Assembly (NCBI GenBank): GCA_050743625.1
Contig: JBOGED010000554.1
Coordinates: 1 to 10,772 of the forward strand
DNA: 10,772 bases
Reading direction: 5' to 3'
Origin: JBOGED01 sp050743625
Lineage (GTDB): Bacteria > Actinomycetota > Nitriliruptoria > Euzebyales > Egibacteraceae
The notes under the pieces are model-generated. The model was given only the letters and a program-made list of their open reading frames with translations, was not told the origin of the DNA and searched no databases. The position numbers and the translations under genes are program-made. Below, piece after piece: positions 6,595 to 10,772 of the stretch (its first letter is position 1; each line of letters begins with the position of its first letter).

Positions 6595-7416
6595 CTAGCG
6601 GGCGAAGAGCCGTTGGAGCTCGGTGATGGCGGTGCGCGCCTTCTGCTCTGCGCCCGCCACGGGGGAGTTTTCGAGCCAGCAGGCGCGATCCGCGGCGTCC
6701 ATCGCGAGGCGGTCGTCGCCATAGGGCAACGGCCGGTATTGGTCCCGCAGCGAGTCGTACTCGATGCCGGTGGATGGACCGATGAGCTCGGCCAACCGGT
6801 TCGTCCGAGCTTCGAGAAGCACGCCCCAGCGGACACGGCTGTCGCGCTGCGCCGAGCAGGCGCTGGGTACCGGTTGTACCCCTCCGGCGGCCTCGGTCAG
6901 GTCGTTGGCTTCGGTGACCAGATTGCGAAACGCGGTCCGCAGCTGTGTCACGGACCCCCCAAGATCCCATCCGGCCACGACGCCGTCCATCGCGACATCG
7001 ATGTCAGCGAGCCGGTTGTAGGCGGCGGTTTCAGTCTGAGCGGCCCCAGAGACGGTGTTCGCCAGGGCGACCATGTTGCCGACGATCTCGGTGGCTTGGC
7101 GGACGATCGGGTTTCGCGTATCGAAGTCCTGAGTCACCATCGAGACCTGAGTGGTCGAGGCTCTCAACTGGGCGATCACGCCCGCGTACTCGCCGAGCGC
7201 CGCCTTCGTGGAGGCGCCACGCGGGGTCTGGTGGCGGATCCCGTCGAGTTGGCGCTCGCTTTGGACCAAGCCCTCGGCCAGCCCGACGATCGAGAACGTC
7301 AACGCTGTTCGGGCGTCCTCTACCGGATCGCCACCTGCACCCGCGCCGTCAGAGCGGGAAGACCCCGCACACGCGGCCGCGAGCGAGAGCATGAGCACCA
7401 GCGCGATCAGTCGCAT
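6595..7416 (-). CDS. putative lipoprotein of unknown function
   Basis: A 273-residue exported lipoprotein. The signal peptide MRLIALVLMLSLAAAC carries a lipobox (LAAAC) with the lipidated Cys16, followed by a flexible Ser/Gly linker (17-30). The mature part is mostly alpha-helical by pattern, with no recognised catalytic motif. Cys187 and Cys246 are the only other cysteines and could form a disulfide outside the membrane. Between them lie RWGVLLEARTNRLAELIGPS and YRPLPYGDDRLAMDAADRAC. The ATG at 7416 is supported by GGAGG about five bases upstream and by a promoter candidate at 7438-7466. I do not recognise the family. The convergent amidase and upstream groEL give no functional hint. Confidence 0.85.
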   Translation of the reverse strand: MRLIALVLMLSLAAACAGSSRSDGAGAGGDPVEDARTALTFSIVGLAEGLVQSERQLDGIRHQTPRGASTKAALGEYAGVIAQLRASTTQVSMVTQDFDTRNPIVRQATEIVGNMVALANTVSGAAQTETAAYNRLADIDVAMDGVVAGWDLGGSVTQLRTAFRNLVTEANDLTEAAGGVQPVPSACSAQRDSRVRWGVLLEARTNRLAELIGPSTGIEYDSLRDQYRPLPYGDDRLAMDAADRACWLENSPVAGAEQKARTAITELQRLFAR

Positions 7417-7437
7417 GAACCCTCCGCCTCGGCCTGG

Positions 7438-7466
7438 ATCCTACACACGAGGGGGAGAAAGGTGAA
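7438..7466 (-). promoter_or_regulatory. candidate promoter for the lipoprotein gene
   Basis: On the minus strand TTCACC (7461-7466) and TAGGAT (7438-7443) are separated by 17 bp and match a sigma-70-type promoter at 4/6 and TAnnnT. The -35 abuts the hairpin 3' of groEL, so the lipoprotein would be transcribed independently of groEL. Leader length to the ATG would be about 15 nt and would include GGAGG. Confidence 0.45.
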
Positions 7467-7492
7467 AGGCGGCCCGCAAGGGGCCGCCTTTC
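7464..7492 (-). terminator. hairpin terminator 3' of groEL
   Basis: GAAAGGCGGCCC (7464-7475) pairs with GGGCCGCCTTTC (7481-7492) over 12 bp around a 5-nt loop. On the minus strand the descending arm ends in CCTTTC and continues ACCTTTCTCC, giving a modest T-rich tail. It lies about 160 bp past the groEL stop and is the most likely end of the groES-groEL transcript. Confidence 0.7.
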
Positions 7493-7508
7493 GGAGACGA
7501 AAGAGAAC

Positions 7509-7613
7509 CTAGATCTGGATGCACGGATCGCGCGTAGAAGTGAGCGCGAGATCGCCGATGGACGCGTCCTCGACGCCCCACCGCTCCAGACCCAAGGAAT
7601 AGCCCACCGGCAC
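7509..7613 (-). CDS. possible small protein 3' of groEL
   Basis: A short open frame of 34 codons from GTG 7613, or 45 codons from TTG 7646, between the groEL stop and its terminator hairpin. The peptide runs MPVGYSLGLERWGVEDASIG and ends in STRDPCIQI (the GTG reading would start MPVG). About 82% of its codons end in G or C, and first codon positions are G-rich, both like real genes here. Against it: no ribosome binding site, no recognised family, and a region this short can look coding by chance. If real it would be translated from the 3' part of the groESL message. I do not assign a function. Confidence 0.25.
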   Translation of the reverse strand: MPVGYSLGLERWGVEDASIGDLALTSTRDPCIQI

Positions 7614-7633
7614 ATCGACAACATTTTGTCGAT
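7614..7633. repeat. 8-bp hairpin just 3' of the groEL stop
   Basis: ATCGACAA (7614-7621) and TTGTCGAT (7626-7633) form a perfect 8-bp inverted repeat with loop CATT, 17 bp past the groEL stop codon. It has no T-tract. It could be an attenuating or RNA-stabilising hairpin, or an operator-like site. Confidence 0.45.
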
Positions 7634-7650
7634 CACGGTTGTCCAAGTGC

Positions 7651-9297
7651 CTAGAAGTCCATCCCGCCCATGCCGCCCATGCCGTGGTCGTGGCCACCGC
7701 CACCGCCACCGCTGGCGTCCTTGGGCTCGGGCTTGTCGGCGACCAGGGTCTCGGTCGTGAGCAGCAGCGCGACGATGGAGGCCGCGTTCTGCAAGGCCGA
7801 CCGGGTGACCTTGGCGGGGTCGATGACGCCGAACTTGATCATGTCACCGTACTCGCCGGTCAACGCGTTGAGGCCCTCACCTGGCTTGAGGGTACGGACC
7901 TTCTCCACGACGACGGAGCCCTCAAGACCCGCGTTGTTCGCGATCCAACGCAGCGGCTCGGCAAGCGCCTTACGCACGATGTTCGCACCCGTCGCGTAGT
8001 CGCCCTCGAGCTCGAGCTTGTCGAGCGCGGTCGCGGCCTGCAGCAGCACGGTACCGCCGCCGCCGACGATGCCTTCCTCGACCGCGGCGCGAGTCGCGGA
8101 CAGCGCGTCCTCGATGCGGTGCTTCTTTTCCTTCAGCTCGACCTCGGTGGCCGCGCCGACCTTGACGACCGCGACGCCGCCGGCCAGCTTCGCCAGCCGC
8201 TCCTGCAGCTTCTCGCGGTCCCAATCGGAGTCGGTCTTCTCGATCTCGTTACGGATCTGGGAAATCCGTCCCTTGATGTCGTCTTCGGCTCCGGCGCCCT
8301 CGACGATCGTGGTGTTGTCCTTGGTGATCGTGACCTTGCGGGCCTTACCCAGCAGGTCGATGGTCACGCTGTCCAACTTGAGGCCAAGCTCCTCGGAGAT
8401 GACCTGGCCACCGGTGAGAATCGCCAGGTCTCCGAGCATCGCCTTGCGGCGGTCGCCGAAGCCGGGCGCCTTGACCGCGGCGGACTGGAACGTCCCGCGG
8501 ATCTTGTTGACGACGAGCGTGGCCAAGGCCTCGCCCTCGACGTCCTCGGCGATGATCACCAGCGGGCGACCCGCCTGCATGACCTTCTCCAAGACGGGGA
8601 GCAGGTCGTGGACGGCCGAGATCTTCTGGTTGGCGACCAGGATGTAGGGCTCCTCGAAGACGACCTCCATCCGCTCGGTGTCGGTCACCATGTACGGGGA
8701 GACGTAGCCTTTGTCGAACTGCATGCCCTCGACGAAGTCGAGCTCCAGGCCGAAGGTCTGGGACTCCTCGACGGTGATCACGCCGTCCTTGCCGACCTTG
8801 TCCATCGCCTCGGCGATGATGTCGCCGACGGCTGGGTCGTTGTTGGCCGAGATCGTCGCGACGTGAGCGATCTCCTCCTGGGTCTCGATGTCACGTGACA
8901 GCTGGCCAATCGCCTCGACGACACGCTCGACCGCCTGCTCGATCCCGCGCTTGAGCAGCATGGGGTTCGCGCCCGCGGCGACGTTGCGCATGCCCTCGTG
9001 AACCATGGCCTGCGCGAGCACGGTCGCGGTGGTGGTGCCATCACCAGCGACGTCGTTCGTCTTGGTGGCGACCTCCTTGGCGAGCTGAGCACCCATGTTC
9101 TCGTACGGGTCCTCCAGCTCGATCTCCCGGGCGATCGTCACACCGTCGTTCGTGATGGTGGGAGATCCCCACTTCTTCTCGAGCACGACGTTGCGGCCTT
9201 TGGGGCCCAACGTGATCTTGACCGCGTCGGCGAGCTTATTTACACCCGTCTCGAGCTTGCGGCGAGCGTCCTCGCGGAATTTGAGTTGCTTTGCCAT
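7651..9297 (-). CDS. groEL: chaperonin GroEL (Hsp60)
   Basis: A 548-residue group I chaperonin subunit that forms the double-ring folding chamber and hydrolyses ATP with the GroES lid. ATP-site elements are intact: TLGPKG (29-34), Asp51 in TNDGVT, DVAGDGTTT (82-90), Asp397 in EDALSATRAAVEEG, the Cpn60 signature AAVEEGIVGGGG (404-415), and Asp493 in VIDPAKV. The tail is GGGGGGHDHGMGGMGGMDF, which joins a short His-containing stretch to the Gly-Met repeat; from memory, mycobacterial GroEL1 has a His-rich tail and GroEL2 a Gly-Met tail. The ATG at 9297 is preceded by AGGAG about nine bases upstream. It follows groES by 15 bp in an operon under the CIRCE-controlled promoter. Confidence 0.99.
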   Translation of the reverse strand: MAKQLKFREDARRKLETGVNKLADAVKITLGPKGRNVVLEKKWGSPTITNDGVTIAREIELEDPYENMGAQLAKEVATKTNDVAGDGTTTATVLAQAMVHEGMRNVAAGANPMLLKRGIEQAVERVVEAIGQLSRDIETQEEIAHVATISANNDPAVGDIIAEAMDKVGKDGVITVEESQTFGLELDFVEGMQFDKGYVSPYMVTDTERMEVVFEEPYILVANQKISAVHDLLPVLEKVMQAGRPLVIIAEDVEGEALATLVVNKIRGTFQSAAVKAPGFGDRRKAMLGDLAILTGGQVISEELGLKLDSVTIDLLGKARKVTITKDNTTIVEGAGAEDDIKGRISQIRNEIEKTDSDWDREKLQERLAKLAGGVAVVKVGAATEVELKEKKHRIEDALSATRAAVEEGIVGGGGTVLLQAATALDKLELEGDYATGANIVRKALAEPLRWIANNAGLEGSVVVEKVRTLKPGEGLNALTGEYGDMIKFGVIDPAKVTRSALQNAASIVALLLTTETLVADKPEPKDASGGGGGGHDHGMGGMGGMDF

Positions 9298-9312
9298 CGT
9301 GATGCGCTCCTA

Positions 9313-9621
9313 CTACTTCTCGACAATCGCGAGAATGTCACGGGCGGACAGGATCAGGTACTCCTCACCAGACACCTTGATCTCGGTGCCGCCATACTTC
9401 GAATAGACGACGGTGTCACCCTCGTTCACGTCCAGCGGGATTCGCTCGCCTTGGTCGGAGATGCGGCCAGGGCCCACGGCGATAACCGTGCCCTCCTGCG
9501 GCTTCTCCTTGGCGGTGTCGGGGATGACAAGCCCACTGGCGGTGGTCTGCTCCGCCTCGCTCGCCTTGACCACGACCCGGTCTTCCAGCGGCTTCAGCGC
9601 AACCTTTGTGGCGGTCGCCAT
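9313..9621 (-). CDS. groES: co-chaperonin GroES (Hsp10)
   Basis: A 102-residue GroES, the heptameric lid of the GroEL chamber. KPLEDRVVVK (10-19) is the usual N-terminal strand, residues about 20-36 with TTASGLVIP form the mobile loop whose hydrophobic LVI (31-33) docks on GroEL, and EGTVIAVGPG and KYGGTEIK are family-typical. The ATG at 9621 is supported by AAAGGAG about seven bases upstream; the open frame extends further 5' but has no similarity there and would cross the operator. First gene of the groES-groEL operon. Confidence 0.98.
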   Translation of the reverse strand: MATATKVALKPLEDRVVVKASEAEQTTASGLVIPDTAKEKPQEGTVIAVGPGRISDQGERIPLDVNEGDTVVYSKYGGTEIKVSGEEYLILSARDILAIVEK

Positions 9622-9720
9622 GCCGTGTCTCCTTTGGGTTCTGGGACTTCTTGGCGTTGCACGCGCAGGCATTCGGAAGCCCACGGCCAACGACGGGGCT
9701 GCCGGACTACGCGCAGTAAG

Positions 9721-9747
9721 CTGGCACTCGCTACGGGCGAGTGCCAG
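9721..9747 (-). promoter_or_regulatory. CIRCE operator (HrcA binding site)
   Basis: CTGGCACTC (9721-9729) and GAGTGCCAG (9739-9747) are perfect inverted arms around a 9-nt spacer. The CIRCE consensus is TTAGCACTC-N9-GAGTGCTAA, so each arm keeps the GCACTC core and differs at two outer bases, as actinobacterial sites often do. It lies about 100 bp 5' of groES and covers the predicted transcription start, as expected for repression by HrcA, which is released on heat shock. Confidence 0.95.
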
Positions 9748-9752
9748 ACCGA

Positions 9753-9781
9753 AACCTAGCAGTCGCGTGGACAGAGTGCAA
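9753..9781 (-). promoter_or_regulatory. groES-groEL promoter
   Basis: On the minus strand TTGCAC (9776-9781) and TAGGTT (9753-9758) are separated by exactly 17 bp. Transcription would start near 9746, within the right arm of the CIRCE operator, leaving a leader of about 125 nt before groES. The -35 lies inside GAGTGC (9774-9779, plus strand), a third copy of the CIRCE half-site core. Confidence 0.7.
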
Positions 9782-9853
9782 GATCCAGGCGACGAACCTG
9801 CGTCCAGCTCACTCATGTTCTTGGAACAGATTCCTCGTTTCGGACTTCCCGTC

Positions 9854-9881
9854 TCGACAACCTCACGTTCCGTGTTACGCT
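9854..9881 (+). promoter_or_regulatory. candidate promoter of the BldD-like gene
   Basis: TCGACA (9854-9859, 5/6 match to TTGACA) and TACGCT (9876-9881, TAnnnT) are separated by 16 bp. Transcription would start near 9888, giving a leader of about 78 nt. It is divergent from the groES promoter. I see no further gene in 9622-9965. Confidence 0.5.
9864..9874. promoter_or_regulatory. palindromic operator candidate, BldD-box-like
   Basis: CACG-TTC-CGTG is a perfect 4-bp inverted repeat placed between the -35 and -10 of the predicted promoter. Extended to TCACGTTCCGTGT (9863-9875), it matches 6 of the 9 defined positions of the BldD box as I recall it (TNACNCWGNGTNA), including AC-N5-GT. BldD represses its own gene in streptomycetes, so autoregulation is plausible here. 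Confidence 0.35.
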
Positions 9882-9965
9882 CAACGCTGCGAGGTGAATC
9901 CCGGTGGGAGCGGCCCTCGTTCTATTCAGGTTTACGAGCCCCGGACGTGCTATGGGGGGTTGGGC

Positions 9966-10442
9966 GTGTCGGACTACCAAAGGCGGCTGGGCAGTCGGCT
10001 ACGCGCTATCCGCCAACAGCAGGGGCTGACCCTGCAACAGATCGAAGAGCTCTCGGACGGTCGCTGGAAGGCGGTGGTCGTCGGCTCCTACGAGCGCGGT
10101 GACCGGGCGGTATCTGTCGCCAAACTCGCTGAACTGAGCGAGTTTTACCACGTGCCGGTCTCCGAGCTCCTCCCGAAGGAGGAGGTCACGGCCATCTCCA
10201 TCTCCTCCGCTCCCGCAAGGGTCATGCTCGACCTCCGGCGTCTCGCGCGCCCTGATCTGGACCCCGACCTCCGCCCGGTCTCACGCTTTGCCCACACGAT
10301 CCAGCTTCAGCGCGGCGACTTCAACGGCAGCGTCCTCACGATCCGAGGCGAGGACCTTCGCGCACTCTCCGTTATCTACGGCACCGACCCTGAGGAGCTG
10401 GTGCTGCGGTTGGACGACGAGGGTGTGCTCGCGCATGTGTGA
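9966..10442 (+). CDS. bldD: BldD-like transcriptional regulator with cyclic-di-GMP signature
   Basis: A 158-residue DNA-binding protein matching BldD, the actinobacterial master repressor of development (about 167 residues in Streptomyces). The N-terminal Xre-type helix-turn-helix runs from LGSRLRAIRQQQGLTLQQIE through GRWKAVVVGSYERGDRAVSV (32-51) to AELSEFYHVPVSELLP (55-70); the WKAVVVGSYERGDRAV stretch is nearly diagnostic. The C-terminal domain contains RGD (116-118), eight residues, then RGED (127-130), fitting the RxD-x8-RxxD pattern through which BldD binds tetrameric cyclic-di-GMP and dimerises. The GTG at 9966 is chosen because residues VSDYQRRLGSRLRAIR align with BldD N-termini; a GGGGGGTT stretch upstream could serve as ribosome binding site. 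Transcribed divergently from groES. Which processes it controls here cannot be told, and the lineage may not sporulate. Confidence 0.9.
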   Translation: MSDYQRRLGSRLRAIRQQQGLTLQQIEELSDGRWKAVVVGSYERGDRAVSVAKLAELSEFYHVPVSELLPKEEVTAISISSAPARVMLDLRRLARPDLDPDLRPVSRFAHTIQLQRGDFNGSVLTIRGEDLRALSVIYGTDPEELVLRLDDEGVLAHV

Positions 10443-10466
10443 GGGTCCTGGCCTTTGTTGTCTTTA

Positions 10467-10480
10467 CGGCCTACGGGCCG
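10467..10480 (+). terminator. UNCG-type hairpin 3' of the BldD-like gene
   Basis: CGGCC (10467-10471) and GGCCG (10476-10480) close a C(UACG)G loop, an unusually stable tetraloop. It lies 25 bp after the BldD-like stop and has no T-tract. Weak to moderate terminator candidate. Confidence 0.35.
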
Positions 10481-10659
10481 CCATCGCGTCTTCGGACCGC
10501 TGACCCACCCACCCTCCAAGGTCCTCAGCCGCGACGGCGGCCCTACGGCCTGGTTTGCTGGCACCTCCCCCATGCGCTGGTTTAAAAAAGCTGAAAAGCG
10601 CGCACGCCGCGGGTTTGGTGGTACTGCCGCCTCTTCAACTGCAGGATTCCTCTGTATAC

Positions 10660-10746
10660 GCAGGATTGTTGCCGGTTAAATCGGCGGGGCCGGTCGGCGG
10701 GTGCGGCTTTCCTCCGAATCCGGAGGATAGTTGCGGGTTCTCGGCG
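10660..10746 (+). repeat. imperfect direct repeat, two units
   Basis: GCAGGATTGTTGCCGGTT (10660-10677) and GGAGGATAGTTGCGGGTT (10722-10739) match at 15 of 18 positions, and each is followed by TCGGCG (10681 and 10741). A partial third copy, GCAGGATT, occurs at 10641. The second unit overlaps a hairpin CCTCCG-AATC-CGGAGG (10711-10726). Confidence 0.5.
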
Positions 10747-10750
10747 CGCG

Positions 10751-10772
10751 GGCCTGAGAGGGGTCTCGGGCC
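10751..10772. repeat. hairpin at the window edge
   Basis: GGCCTGAGA (10751-10759) and TCTCGGGCC (10764-10772) pair over 9 bp with one G-T wobble and a GGGG loop. It could be a terminator or part of a structured leader; the window ends here. Confidence 0.4.

Larger units (their letters stand above)
10443..10772. other. gene-poor right end with hairpins and degenerate repeats
   Basis: No convincing gene lies in these 330 bases. An open frame at 10570-10679 has low third-position GC and no ribosome binding site. The stretch contains an A-rich run (GTTTAAAAAAGCTGAAAAGC near 10580-10600), unusual for this window, and the repeats and hairpins listed separately. It may be the 5' region of a gene beyond the window or an untranslated leader. 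Confidence 0.5.

Noticed and set aside
6613..7512. A 299-codon plus-strand open frame opposite the lipoprotein gene
   Set aside because: The opposite strand has a signal peptide with lipobox, Shine-Dalgarno and promoter; this frame has none of these.
7639..8898. A 419-codon plus-strand open frame opposite groEL
   Set aside because: Antisense to an unmistakable groEL; its composition follows from the groEL codons and no motif is recognisable.
9622..9816. 5' extension of the groES frame
   Set aside because: The ATG at 9621 has a good ribosome binding site and matches GroES N-termini; the extension spans the operator and promoter.
9875..9897. TTAC and GTGA as BldD half-sites just downstream of the bldD -10
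   Set aside because: The 15-bp gap between them does not fit the 5-bp spacing of the BldD box; the palindrome at 9864-9874 fits better.
9741..9965. 5' extension of the BldD-like frame, adding 75 residues
   Set aside because: BldD proteins begin at the helix-turn-helix; the extension has no similarity to them and would cross the groES CIRCE operator and the predicted bldD promoter.
10455..10679. A 74-codon open frame, or its 3' part from ATG 10570 (MRWFKKAEKRARRG), which looks a little like a phage portal start
   Set aside because: Third-position GC is low, no ribosome binding site, no family match and no other phage-like gene nearby. Left as non-coding.
10671..10690. GCCG-GTTAAAT-CGGC resembling a tRNA T-arm
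   Set aside because: The loop lacks the TTCRA pattern, the stem is 4 bp, and no anticodon or acceptor arms are found upstream.
10740..10772. CTGAGAGG near the edge as part of a TPP (thi-box) or other riboswitch
   Set aside because: The conserved GGGGTGCC-type partner is missing upstream and the element is truncated, so no class can be supported.
1..10772. CRISPR array, insertion sequence, integrase, toxin-antitoxin pair or defence genes
   Set aside because: No regularly spaced repeats, no transposase or recombinase motifs and no terminal inverted repeats with target duplications were seen; gene content is mostly housekeeping or hypothetical.

Overview
The window looks like chromosomal DNA of a high-GC Actinomycetota member. 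The strongest taxonomic marks are a BldD-type regulator with an apparent cyclic-di-GMP signature, a DUF5319-type protein (a family I know from mycobacteria and streptomycetes), a GroEL with a Gly-Met-rich tail, and three start codons without a Shine-Dalgarno that follow a TAnnnT hexamer by 6-9 nt. I cannot name the genus. The DUF5319 protein carries an extra zinc ribbon, so a lineage outside the well-studied Streptomyces/Mycobacterium groups is plausible.

Layout. 35-1636 (+): SLC13/DASS-type sodium-coupled anion transporter. 1721-2116 (-): glycine cleavage H protein, preceded on the same strand by a polytopic GT-C-like membrane protein (2220-3512, -). 3599-4183 and 4204-4791 (+): a probable two-gene unit of DUF5319-zinc-ribbon protein and macrodomain protein. 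4750-5157 (-): SCP2-like protein whose 3' end overlaps the macrodomain gene by 42 bp. 5226-6539 (+): amidase-signature hydrolase ending inside a large hairpin. 6595-7416 (-): lipoprotein of unknown function. 7651-9297 and 9313-9621 (-): groEL and groES as an operon read from a promoter that overlaps a perfect 9-9-9 CIRCE operator. 9966-10442 (+): BldD-like regulator, divergent from groES. 10443-10772 is non-coding as far as I can see and holds small hairpins and a degenerate direct repeat.

How it fits together. The best understood part is the heat-shock module: groES-groEL with an HrcA-type CIRCE site at the predicted transcription start, and a strong hairpin 3' of groEL. The divergent neighbour is a DNA-binding protein of the BldD family with the RGD-x8-RGED arrangement expected for cyclic-di-GMP binding. 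Its own predicted promoter contains a CACG-N3-CGTG palindrome that resembles a BldD box. The rest is a set of short, mostly single-gene units. From memory, Mycobacterium tuberculosis also has a DUF5319 gene (Rv3412) near groES-groEL1, so the co-location here may be a relic of an old actinobacterial neighbourhood.

I did not find a defence island, CRISPR array, insertion sequence, prophage module, tRNA or rRNA. The least explained items are the DUF5319-zinc-ribbon/macrodomain pair, a possible ~34-45 codon gene 3' of groEL, and the repeat-bearing right end.
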